From contig JBBRFB010000001.1 in the NCBI GenBank assembly GCA_038225015.1, positions 1 through 64,000 on the forward strand: a stretch of 64,000 nucleotides of DNA, read 5' to 3'. Source of the stretch: Schlegelella_A sp038225015. GTDB lineage: Bacteria; Pseudomonadota; Gammaproteobacteria; Burkholderiales; Burkholderiaceae_C. The position numbers and the translations under genes were made by a program. Of this stretch, positions 41,885 through 49,920 are shown one piece after another (position 1 is the first letter of the stretch; every line of letters begins with the position of its first letter). A model generated the notes under the pieces. It did no database searches, had not been told where the DNA came from, and worked only from the letters and a program-made list of their open reading frames with translations.

Positions 41885-43105
41885 CTATGCGCAGAGCGAA
41901 TCGAGCACCCGCATCACGCGTTCCGTCGCCGGCACCGGAGCACTAACCCGGTCGGCGCGTCGCCGCGAAGCCACCTGTGGACGCGTCGCGATCTTCGTCA
42001 GTTCCGACCCGAGCGCCTGCACGCTGTCGACCCCGACCGAAATGCCCATCCGGCTGTAAGGCGCATCGGCGGTGAAGACCGAAGTATCGACCGAGACCAC
42101 CGGTCGCCCGATCATCGAGGCCTGCATGCCGACCGTGGAGGCCGTGACGACGACGACGTCGACCGCGTGCAGGAGGGCGCCGAGGTCTTCGCTGCGCTCG
42201 CTCGGCTCCACGCGAGGCTGCGACACGAAGGTCTCGCGCTCGCTCGGGTGGTAGCGGACCACCAGCCGAAAGCCCGGATGGTCGACGACGAAACTCCGGA
42301 GGTACTGCTCGACCCGCCGCGGCAGCGAGGGATCACCGATCCGCTCCGGCCTGAAGGTATGTTGCTCGGGCTCGATCTGCGATGCCCAGAGGATCGTGAC
42401 CAGGCCGTCGTCCCAGCCCCGTTGCTCGCGCAGACGCTCGCCGGCATCGATCGTCTGCGACGAGAGTAGCCCGTCGAAAGCCGGATTGCCGGTGACCCAC
42501 ACTTCCTCGGCGCGCCGCCCCCGGGCGAGGAACATCTCCCTGACCTGTTCGTTGAGCACGCACACCCGGTCGGCAAAACCCGGCACGCCGATCCATTCGA
42601 CTTCCTGCATGGCAAAGCTATCGACAAGACAGAGCGAGCGAATGCCTGCCGAGCCGGCGGCCGCGATCGCCGCTCGCTCGGCGCGCGGCGAGTTCGTGGC
42701 GACCACCAGCCTGCACTGCCAGGCGTCGATCACGGCCCGCATCAGGCGAACGGGAAGAAACGCCTGGCGACCTCGGTCCCGGTAGCGGCTAGCGGCTTCG
42801 GCGGCGCCGAGCCGGTGCACGAGGTCGGCGAAGCTCAAGCCCAGGTAGGCCACGGACTCGGCGCGAGAGACGGGCCCGCCAGGCGGCAGCTCATCGGCCA
42901 GCGTTTCGCCGTAGCGCAGGACCTCGTCGTCGGTCGCGCCCGGAAGATCCGCGAAGCCCAGGCACGGGATCCTTAGGCGTTGCAGGTGCGCCGCTGCAGT
43001 CGTCATCGCGAGAAACCGGAACGGGCGTCCGGCCTCCTGCAGCGCCTTGGCGATCGGTGCGAGTGCTGCGACGTGCCCGCCACCGTAGGAAACAAGGAGG
43101 ATCAT
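41885..43105 (-). CDS. GT-B type glycosyltransferase / epimerase-fold protein
   Basis: 406 aa from the ATG at 43105, preceded by a clear AAGGAGG-like context on the opposite reading. The N-terminus MILLVSYGGGHVAALAPIAKALQEAG is the GT-B glycine loop; VVATNSPRAERA, NEQVREMFLARG, VWVTGNPAFDGLL and the C-terminal VVVVTASTVGMQASMIGRPVVSVD follow the UDP-GlcNAc epimerase/glycosyltransferase fold. In place it could transfer a CMP- or UDP-sugar to the repeat unit. No specific family is recognised. Its start overlaps the polymerase-like stop. Confidence 0.72.
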   Translation of the reverse strand: MILLVSYGGGHVAALAPIAKALQEAGRPFRFLAMTTAAAHLQRLRIPCLGFADLPGATDDEVLRYGETLADELPPGGPVSRAESVAYLGLSFADLVHRLGAAEAASRYRDRGRQAFLPVRLMRAVIDAWQCRLVVATNSPRAERAAIAAAGSAGIRSLCLVDSFAMQEVEWIGVPGFADRVCVLNEQVREMFLARGRRAEEVWVTGNPAFDGLLSSQTIDAGERLREQRGWDDGLVTILWASQIEPEQHTFRPERIGDPSLPRRVEQYLRSFVVDHPGFRLVVRYHPSERETFVSQPRVEPSERSEDLGALLHAVDVVVVTASTVGMQASMIGRPVVSVDTSVFTADAPYSRMGISVGVDSVQALGSELTKIATRPQVASRRRADRVSAPVPATERVMRVLDSLCA

Positions 43106-44190
43106 GGTTGTCGCCGGCCACGCACGGTCCTGCCCGTGGGGTCGAAACCCGCAAAGACCCAGGTCAGCGGAACGAGGAGGCCCACGACGCCGAGCCCCTC
43201 GAGGAAGATGCCAGGCAGGCCGCAGAGCAGGACGCGGCGCATGCCCTTGGAGCGCTGGCCGCGCAGCTTCACCGTCAAGTTGAACAGCAGGATCGCGGCG
43301 ACCGCCGAATACACCAGCGCCCGCGCCAGCTGACCCTCGGAAAAGCTGATCAGCAGCGTGGCTCGACTGAGGGCCGTAAGGAACACGTTGCCGGCGCCGA
43401 AACCCTGTGCTTCGTAGCCCGTCTCGCCCCCCTGGAAGCCGGCGATCTTGTCGGCGACCGACACGGCGAGCGACAGCCCGAGGAGCGCGACGACGGCGGA
43501 TCGTTGAAACCATTGTCGCTGCGCCAACGGCTGGCGCGGTCGCGCGAACAGCAGGAGGAGCAACGCCATCAGGACCGATGCCGAGCTGAGGTTCGCGCAC
43601 AAGGCACCGAACCAGAGCATCCACGGCTTGCCTCGCTCGTGCAGTAGATAGAGGGCCAGGTAGGCTGCTCCGCAGCTCACGAGGACCCCTCGCCCGCTTA
43701 GCACAAGCGGCAGCGCCAGCGGGACGAGGGTCATCCACCGGCCCTCGGCGCGATAAGGCGCCGAAACGGCCCCCCCCAGCACTAGCATCAGCAGCGCAAG
43801 CTGCCCGGCCGGGCCGAACTGCGCTTCGACGCCGACGAACGGCGCGACGACCAGCGCGCGGCCGAGGTGGACGAAGATCAGCCAGCTCTCCGAGGCGAAC
43901 TCGAGGACCTCGCCCTCGCCGAACGCGTAGAGCGCCGTTCCGAGTTGCGAGCGAAAGCCGTCGTCTTCGAGCGCGAGCGGCAGGAACGTCGTACCAAGCC
44001 AGAGGGTCCCGATCGCGACGACGACCAGGCTGATCACCCAGACCGGGATCAGGGATCGTCGTTGCTCAGCGCGAGGCGCGGCGCGTCTCGTCCCGGGGAA
44101 GCCCGCCCCGGGACGCCCCGTGCCTGGACGGGCCTCAACCACGGCAGCCCGGCCTCCGGGCGCTCGACGGACGTTGGCCCGCCATGGCAT
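43102..44190 (-). CDS. Polytopic membrane protein, possible Wzy polymerase
   Basis: 362 aa; the first 45 residues are Arg/Ala/Gly-rich and may be untranslated, so the true start could be internal. About nine hydrophobic helices are visible (VWVISLVVVAIGTLWLG, QLALLMLVLGGAVSA, LVPLALPLVLSG, VLMALLLLLFA, AVVALLGLSLAVSVA, ALVYSAVAAILLF, GLGVVGLLVPLTWVFAG) with a long loop between. Topology and position inside a glycan locus suggest an O-antigen polymerase. There is no conserved motif to prove this; Wzy proteins rarely have one. Confidence 0.6.
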   Translation of the reverse strand: MPWRANVRRAPGGRAAVVEARPGTGRPGAGFPGTRRAAPRAEQRRSLIPVWVISLVVVAIGTLWLGTTFLPLALEDDGFRSQLGTALYAFGEGEVLEFASESWLIFVHLGRALVVAPFVGVEAQFGPAGQLALLMLVLGGAVSAPYRAEGRWMTLVPLALPLVLSGRGVLVSCGAAYLALYLLHERGKPWMLWFGALCANLSSASVLMALLLLLFARPRQPLAQRQWFQRSAVVALLGLSLAVSVADKIAGFQGGETGYEAQGFGAGNVFLTALSRATLLISFSEGQLARALVYSAVAAILLFNLTVKLRGQRSKGMRRVLLCGLPGIFLEGLGVVGLLVPLTWVFAGFDPTGRTVRGRRQP

Positions 44191-44216
44191 CGCCGGTCAG
44201 GCGTTCGACTGCCATC

Positions 44217-45335
44217 TCAGCCGACCTCGTTGACTAACCGCCACGGGCCCGTCGCGCCGACGCGATGCCAGAGGTCGGGGTTGCGCCATCGCTCGGCACA
44301 GGCGAAAAACTCGCTTTCGGTCAGCTCGTGGTAGTCGAGAAACTCGCCCAGGTACTCCTCCGGAAACTCGTACTGCTTCGCCCTCACGAGCTCGACGGCT
44401 TCTTCTCGCTGCATGTAGCCGTTCCAGATCAGGTAGCAGCACTGATCGGTCGGGCGCCAGAACCCGAACTTGAGAAGCTTGAACCAGATGTGGATCTCGC
44501 AGAGCTTCTCGTCGATGTTGTCGTAGGCCAGCACGTTGCCCGACAGCGGCCCCGCTTGGCGCGGCTTGAAGCCGAACAGGCGGGCGACCTGGTAGTGCTT
44601 CCAGCCGTCCCACCAGTGGTAGTACCCCAGGTAGATCGTCTTGATTTTCTTGCGCGCCAGCTCGTCGCGGCTCGGGTATTGATAGAAGAACAGCTGGTTA
44701 TCCGGCACCCGGCCGGCCAGCAGTTCCTCGAACCCGATTTCGCGGAACAAGTCGTTGTTGATCAGATCGTCGGCCGAACCTTCCTCAGCGCTGCTGGCGG
44801 CGACATTGCCACCGAACTCGACGCCGATGTCCTCGCCCCAGACGACGAGCGGTGCGTTGTAGAACGACGCGACCCGCGCCACGGCGGAAAAGACCACGCG
44901 GTGATCGGCGTAGCTGGGGTTGCCGATGTCGAGCAGGGCGATGCGACGGATCTTCTGCAGCGTTGCCGGCCGCACCGAGACCTTGATGAGGTCGACACCG
45001 AGCCCTTCGACCAGCGCGTTCAGGTTCTCGATGCCTTCCGTCGTTTGCAGGTGCGGGACGACGACGACAGCGAGCGTCTTCAGCCGGTAGACCTGGCTCA
45101 TCATGTAGGCTTGGTAGCAACTGTCCTTGCCCCCGCTGACGGGGACGATGCACTCGTAGCCGTTGCCATTGGTGCCGCGGATTCGATCGGCCAGCGCGCT
45201 CAAGCGAGCGGCGCGCGCGTCCCAGTCGATCTGGTGCTTTCTCTCGACCGAGCGACAAGCGCTGCAGACGCCCTGCGCATCGATGATCAAACCAGGTTTC
45301 GTGCTCGGAAGCACGCATCGGCTGCAGTAGTACAT
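44217..45335 (-). CDS. N-acetyl sugar amidotransferase, PseA/WbpG-like
   Basis: 372 aa. An N-terminal Cys4 ribbon (Cys4, Cys7, Cys24, Cys27) precedes an intact PP-loop SGGKDS (residues 67-72) that activates the substrate with ATP. Later blocks (VVFSAVARVASFYNAPLVVWGEDIG in outline; IKTIYLGYYHWWDGW) match PseA/WbpG enzymes, which convert N-acetyl to acetamidino groups using ammonia from HisH2/HisF2-type partners, encoded two genes upstream. The ATG at 45335 begins MYYCSRC. It lies 8 nt after its tandem paralogue. Confidence 0.9.
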   Translation of the reverse strand: MYYCSRCVLPSTKPGLIIDAQGVCSACRSVERKHQIDWDARAARLSALADRIRGTNGNGYECIVPVSGGKDSCYQAYMMSQVYRLKTLAVVVVPHLQTTEGIENLNALVEGLGVDLIKVSVRPATLQKIRRIALLDIGNPSYADHRVVFSAVARVASFYNAPLVVWGEDIGVEFGGNVAASSAEEGSADDLINNDLFREIGFEELLAGRVPDNQLFFYQYPSRDELARKKIKTIYLGYYHWWDGWKHYQVARLFGFKPRQAGPLSGNVLAYDNIDEKLCEIHIWFKLLKFGFWRPTDQCCYLIWNGYMQREEAVELVRAKQYEFPEEYLGEFLDYHELTESEFFACAERWRNPDLWHRVGATGPWRLVNEVG

Positions 45336-45343
45336 GAATCTTG

Positions 45344-46681
45344 TCAGAGGATGGATGGGCGCTGCCAGGTCCGCGGCGTCAGCCCTCCGCCGGCGGGCTC
45401 CTCGAGCACCGCGCCGTAGTCGGACGCGTCGAGATAGCCCCGACCCATCAGGATGTAGCCGGGCTGACTCGGTGCCGGCTCGCCCTTCGGCGTCAAGCGG
45501 TAGTCCGACGACCCCTCCGCCGGCAGCAGGCGTGCTTCGTCGACGCCCGGATCGCGGGCGTGCTCTAGCACCGAATCGCGCAGGCGCCAGCCGCCATCGG
45601 CGACGCGCTCCCAGATCGCCGGATCCCGGCGGTCCTGGATGCAGCCGTGGAACTCGTCGCGGCTCAGCTCGACCCAATCGAGGAACCGGTCGAGGTCGGC
45701 CGGTTCGACCTCGCTGTAGCGGCGCACCATCTCGATGCCCTCTTCACGGGTCATGCGGCGCAGCCGGATCTCGCGCGTCGCATGATCGGTGACCTTGCCA
45801 TAGCCGAGCTTGAGGTACTTGATGTAGTCGTGCAGGCCGGCCGAATGGAAGCAATGCACGTCTTCGTAGGTGTTGAAGGTGCGCTGCTGCACCGACGCCT
45901 CGTAGCCATAGCGGCGGATCATTTCCTCGTGCTGCGATTTCGCGTCCCAGCGGATGTAGTTGCTCAGGTAGATGCCGCGCACGCCCACCGCCTCGAGCTC
46001 GTTGTCATAGGGATAGACGAAGGGCTGAACGTCGACGCGCGTAATGCCTCCCGCCTGGTCGACGAGGTCCTCGGCAGCGATCCCCATCAGCCCGTGTTCC
46101 TTGCGGCAACGCTCCGTCATCTCGACCTCATCGAGGTGCGAGAACATGCCGGTCTGTTCGGACCACGGCTGGACGCCCCAGATGATCAGCGGGATGCGGA
46201 ACTTCACCGCAACCTGCACCGGGAAGGTCAGGTTGCCCGCCAAGGCCTGCCAGTACATGCTGCCGAAGCGCCGTAGCGTCTGCCGGGTAATTCGCTTGAG
46301 CAGCAGCGGCGATAGGGTCGAGGTCAAAACGTCGCAGTCGAATACGGTCGCCATATTGGCGAGGTTGCGGATGCCGACGTCGGTGTTGTACTCGTGGTTG
46401 TAGTGGACGAGCAGCGGATTCATACCGAGCACGTTCTTGACCGTGTGGACAATGAAGTAGCCGTCACCGCCACCCGTGACCGGCACGATGCAGTCGAAGC
46501 CACGACCGCGGCTACGTCGCGAGTTCACCTCGGCTATCCGCTGCAGGTTGGCGAAGCGCGGGCCCCAGTCGAGCGTGTCCTTTTCCTCGTGAATCCTGCA
46601 GCCCGAGCAGATGCCTTGCGCATCGAAGATCATTCCGTACGGGTGGTTGGCTGGATAGAGGCAGCGTCTGCAGTAGATCAT
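45344..46681 (-). CDS. Second N-acetyl sugar amidotransferase-like protein with altered PP-loop
   Basis: 445 aa, paralogous to the next gene: the Cys4 ribbon is kept (Cys4, Cys7, Cys25, Cys28; YCRRCLYPANHP) and the same fold continues (FRIPLIIWGVQPWSEQ, VRGIYLSNYIRWDAK). The PP-loop reads TGGGDG (69-74) instead of SGGxDS, so the conserved Lys/Ser-type contacts are changed. There is also a C-terminal extension of about 60 residues rich in Pro/Gly. It may act on another substrate, or be a non-catalytic partner. The ATG overlaps the hisF-like stop. Confidence 0.82.
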   Translation of the reverse strand: MIYCRRCLYPANHPYGMIFDAQGICSGCRIHEEKDTLDWGPRFANLQRIAEVNSRRSRGRGFDCIVPVTGGGDGYFIVHTVKNVLGMNPLLVHYNHEYNTDVGIRNLANMATVFDCDVLTSTLSPLLLKRITRQTLRRFGSMYWQALAGNLTFPVQVAVKFRIPLIIWGVQPWSEQTGMFSHLDEVEMTERCRKEHGLMGIAAEDLVDQAGGITRVDVQPFVYPYDNELEAVGVRGIYLSNYIRWDAKSQHEEMIRRYGYEASVQQRTFNTYEDVHCFHSAGLHDYIKYLKLGYGKVTDHATREIRLRRMTREEGIEMVRRYSEVEPADLDRFLDWVELSRDEFHGCIQDRRDPAIWERVADGGWRLRDSVLEHARDPGVDEARLLPAEGSSDYRLTPKGEPAPSQPGYILMGRGYLDASDYGAVLEEPAGGGLTPRTWQRPSIL

Positions 46682-47550
46682 CGCGCACGCTCCGCTACGC
46701 CGCGCTGGAACTCGACGCCGGCCAGCCGCTCCGCGTCGAGCATGAGCAACCGGCCGGTCTCGTCGAACTCGCGGCCGGCGTACTTGGCCTGGCTATCCAA
46801 GCGGACGTCGATGCCGCTTGCCACCATGTGCGCCTTGGCGAGGATCGTGCTGTGCTCGATATGGTGGAATATGTTAGCGGCGGCGACTGCGGATGCCCCG
46901 GCCGCAATGCCTGCGGCGAAGTCGGCGTGATTGCCGATGCCGCCGCAGGCGATTACCGGTATCCCGACCGCCGCGCTCACTCTTTCGATCAGCTCCACGT
47001 CGTAGCCTCGGCGAGATCCGTCACGATCGATCGAGTTCAGGAAAATCTCGCCGGCCCCGAGCTCCTCGCATTGCCGCGCCCAGCCGTGCGGCGTCAGCCC
47101 GGTGGCCTCCTTGCCGGATCGGGCGTACACCTGATAGGTACCGTCGGCTTCGCGCCGGCAGTCGACCGAGGCAACGACGCACTGAATGCCGTAGACGTCG
47201 GCGATCTCCGTGATCAGCGCCGGGCGGGCCAGCGCGTGCGAGTTGACGCAGACTTTGTCGGCCCCGTACTGGATCGCACGCCGAACGTCGTCAACGCTGC
47301 GCACTCCACCGCCGACCGTCAGCGGCACGTAGCAGTACTTCGAAAGGGTCTCTAGCAAGTCGGCCTGTGGCCCGCGATTCTCGGGTGTCGCGCTCATGTC
47401 GAGCAGGACGATTTCGTCGACGTCCCACTTGACGACGAACTCGATGGGGAATCGAGGCTGACCGATCGGCAGGTGGCGGCCGAAGCCGATGCTCTGGACG
47501 ATCAGGCCCTCGCGAATCAGCAAGCAGGCGATCAATCTCTTCTTCAGCAC
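46678..47550 (-). CDS. HisF2-like (WbuZ) subunit of glycan amidation synthase
   Basis: 290 aa (beta-alpha)8 barrel of the HisF family. LKKRLIACLLIREGLIVQS at the N-terminus, VGGGVRSVDDVRRAI, GADKVCVNS, SVDCRREADG, EIFLNSIDRDGSRRGYD and ACGGIGNHADF. The first catalytic Asp of true HisF (CLDV) is Leu here (CLLI), while the second region (VASVD) is kept. This fits the glycan-modification paralogues that channel ammonia to a PseA/WbpG amidotransferase, not histidine synthesis. It overlaps both neighbours. Confidence 0.88.
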   Translation of the reverse strand: MLKKRLIACLLIREGLIVQSIGFGRHLPIGQPRFPIEFVVKWDVDEIVLLDMSATPENRGPQADLLETLSKYCYVPLTVGGGVRSVDDVRRAIQYGADKVCVNSHALARPALITEIADVYGIQCVVASVDCRREADGTYQVYARSGKEATGLTPHGWARQCEELGAGEIFLNSIDRDGSRRGYDVELIERVSAAVGIPVIACGGIGNHADFAAGIAAGASAVAAANIFHHIEHSTILAKAHMVASGIDVRLDSQAKYAGREFDETGRLLMLDAERLAGVEFQRGVAERAR

Positions 47551-48191
47551 GATACAAGCTCTTGGCGCGTCAAGCGCTCAACGTAAGCGACGAAGTTGCC
47601 CAGCAGCGTCAGGCCCTTGCTCTGGCTTCGCTCCGGGTGGAACTGGACGCCGAAGACACGCCCCGCCTGGACAGCGGCGACCACCGGACCGCCGTAGTCG
47701 GTGGTCGCGGCGACATACTCGGACGCGCAGGCGAATTGGTAGCTGTGCACGAAATAGAAGGCATCGCCGTCAGTCGTACCGGCAAACAAGGGATCACTAC
47801 GACTGACCGCGATGGAATTCCAGCCAACATGCGGCACTCGCAGACCACCCGGCGGGGCGAGGCGCACGACACTTCCCGATACCAGACCCAGTCCCTTGTG
47901 GCTACCGCGCTCCTCGGAGGAGTCGGCAAGCAGTTGCATACCCAGGCAAATGCCGAGCAGCGGCTTTCCTTGGTCGCGCACCGCGCGCAGGATCGGCGCG
48001 ACCAGCTTTCGGGAGTCCAGATTGGCGACCGCCTCGCCAAACGCGCCCACACCGGGCAGGATGAGCGCGTCGGCTGCCGAGATATCGTCGGCCGATGAAG
48101 TGCTGCTGACCGAGCAGCCGAGCCGCTCGAAGGCGTTGTGGACGGAGCGGATATTGCCCATGCCGTAGTCGACGATGGCCATATGGATCAT
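47544..48191 (-). CDS. HisH2-like glutamine amidotransferase
   Basis: 215 aa class I glutaminase. Nucleophile Cys82 in LLGICLGMQLLA and the His185/Glu187 pair in FHPERS complete the triad; IVDYGMGNIRSV and ILPGVGAFGEA are HisH marks. It supplies ammonia from glutamine to the HisF2-like barrel, whose start overlaps its stop by 7 nt. The ATG at 48191 overlaps the deacetylase stop (ATGA). Confidence 0.9.
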   Translation of the reverse strand: MIHMAIVDYGMGNIRSVHNAFERLGCSVSSTSSADDISAADALILPGVGAFGEAVANLDSRKLVAPILRAVRDQGKPLLGICLGMQLLADSSEERGSHKGLGLVSGSVVRLAPPGGLRVPHVGWNSIAVSRSDPLFAGTTDGDAFYFVHSYQFACASEYVAATTDYGGPVVAAVQAGRVFGVQFHPERSQSKGLTLLGNFVAYVERLTRQELVSC

Positions 48192-49213
48192 GTCGCACTG
48201 TCTCCTGTTTCGATCGCGGAGCCCTCGAGCGCCCGCCGAGTCCATTCAGACAGCGGTGCGTCCGCGGCGGTTGGCAGGTCGTTGGTGTCGAGTCGAGGTA
48301 TTGTCAGCAACTGGCCCGGGGTCGGACTAGCGAGGCCAACCCGGGTCGTGAAGGCAGCGCCGCAGCCGTTGGCCTCTAGGATGCGCAAGGTATTTTCGTC
48401 GTACGCACCGTAGGGGTAGCAGAACAGGAAGTCACGGCGCGGCACGCCGGCGTCGTCGAGCATCGTCAGCGAGCGTTCGACGTCGCGCCGCTGGGCCTCG
48501 GCGTCGAGGCTGTCGAGCCATTCGTGGGCGTCACCGTGGCTGCCGATATCCATGCCCTCGGCGGCCATCTCCCTGAGATCGTCAATGTCGAGGTACAGCT
48601 CGTCGACGAAAGCGCGCTCGTCATCGGTCACGAAATGGTGGAACAGCTCATCGGCCAGCTCGCGGCGGAGCGCCACAGGCAGTGCCCGTTGCAGCATGCG
48701 CTTGACGTACACCACGCTCGCGGTATCGAAGCGATTGGCAATGCGATAGCGCGCCTGATAGCTCGCGAGCGAGTCGAGCCCGAGCGTGTCACGTTGCTCG
48801 TCGACCCGCGATTCGATGACGGCGACCAGATCGTCGGGGTCGCCTGCAGTCGCGAGGATGAAGTGCAGTTTGTTGACGTCGAGCATTCGCCGTTCGACGG
48901 TCGTTCCTGCGGGCGGAAAGAACGCGCCGCTCAGACCGCGGCGACGCAGCGCCGTGCAGACGTGGTCGCGATGATCCCGGTAGCCGTCGTCGAAGGTGAG
49001 CAGCACGGGGCTCGGCGGCAAGGCAGGGCCGCCACGGACCGAGTCGATGATCTGACGCGCGGTGACGAAGGCATGATGCCGCTGCAGATAGTCGAGCTGG
49101 CCTTCGAAGGCAGCGAGCTCGAGTCCCTTGATGTTCGGATGACGCGAGCCTGCGATCGGCCTCACGTAGTGGTACATCACGACCGTGAGTGCCCCGCCGT
49201 CGGGTGCCGTCAT
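48188..49213 (-). CDS. Polysaccharide deacetylase (NodB/CE4 fold)
   Basis: 341 aa from the ATG at 49213. VVMYHYVRP, LELAAFEGQLDYLQRH, the metal/catalytic motif LLTFDDGYRDHRDHV, IGSHGDAHEWLDSL and FLFCYPYGAYDENTLRIL correspond to NodB motifs 1-4. No signal peptide is seen, so the target would be a cytoplasmic precursor or lipid-linked sugar. It could remove an N-acetyl before acylation by the neighbouring ACP-dependent enzymes; this is inference. Confidence 0.85.
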   Translation of the reverse strand: MTAPDGGALTVVMYHYVRPIAGSRHPNIKGLELAAFEGQLDYLQRHHAFVTARQIIDSVRGGPALPPSPVLLTFDDGYRDHRDHVCTALRRRGLSGAFFPPAGTTVERRMLDVNKLHFILATAGDPDDLVAVIESRVDEQRDTLGLDSLASYQARYRIANRFDTASVVYVKRMLQRALPVALRRELADELFHHFVTDDERAFVDELYLDIDDLREMAAEGMDIGSHGDAHEWLDSLDAEAQRRDVERSLTMLDDAGVPRRDFLFCYPYGAYDENTLRILEANGCGAAFTTRVGLASPTPGQLLTIPRLDTNDLPTAADAPLSEWTRRALEGSAIETGDSAT

Positions 49214-49920
49214 CGGCGGCGGGCCACCACGTGCCAGCGGCCGTGGTGTTCCCCGTTCCCGTCGTTTCGCACCTGATGCAGCGCACACGAGAGGATCTCG
49301 AACAGCGGTTCGACCAGCCGACGGATCTTCGTCTTGTTGAAGTACGACTGGATGGTGTCGTGTTCGTGCACGCCGGTGACGATGACCTCGCCGCAGAAGT
49401 CGGCGGACTTGCCCGTCTCGTCTCCGGAGATCAGGCTGCAGTAGAAATAGCCGCCCGGCCGCACCACCCGGGCGATCTCTGACAGACCGGCCTGCGCGAT
49501 CTGGAAGGGCATGCTGTCGAGGACGCTGTCGCTCATGGCGTGGTCGAAGAAGCCGGTCGGCCACGGCAGCGCCCGGATATCGCCCGCCAGAACACGTTCG
49601 TCGGCCGCCGTCTGCCCAATGCCTCGCAGCCACTGGCGAGCCACGCCGACTGCCTGGGCCGACAGATCGGTTCCATACATCGACAGGCCCATCTGGCTGC
49701 CGAAGGCGAGTGTCCGGCCGATGCCGCAGCCAACGTCGAGCACCCTGCTGTCCGCGGCACCGGCGATGACGTCGCGGTACTCGCTGAGTCCCGTGCGGCG
49801 GCGGATGTAGCGCGACACGAAGCGGACGGCCTCGTCTCCGGGATAGAAGACATGGTTCTCGCGACGGGCATAGGAGTCGTCCCAGGCCTGGGTCCGCGTG
49901 TCGGGATCGATCTCGTTCAT
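49210..49920 (-). CDS. Class I SAM-dependent methyltransferase
   Basis: 236 aa. Motif I VLDVGCGIGRTLAFG near residue 60, followed by YGTDLSAQAV, GDIRALPW and FFDHAMSDSVLDSMPF, then VVRPGGYFYCSLIS. Typical small-molecule or sugar methyltransferase; acceptor unknown. Its start directly abuts the MaoC-SDR stop, and its stop overlaps the deacetylase start (ATGA). Confidence 0.85.
   Translation of the reverse strand: MNEIDPDTRTQAWDDSYARRENHVFYPGDEAVRFVSRYIRRRTGLSEYRDVIAGAADSRVLDVGCGIGRTLAFGSQMGLSMYGTDLSAQAVGVARQWLRGIGQTAADERVLAGDIRALPWPTGFFDHAMSDSVLDSMPFQIAQAGLSEIARVVRPGGYFYCSLISGDETGKSADFCGEVIVTGVHEHDTIQSYFNKTKIRRLVEPLFEILSCALHQVRNDGNGEHHGRWHVVARRR

Noticed and set aside
46678..48191. Histidine biosynthesis genes hisF and hisH
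   Set aside because: No other his gene is nearby, HisF lacks its first catalytic Asp, and two WbpG/PseA-like amidotransferases follow.
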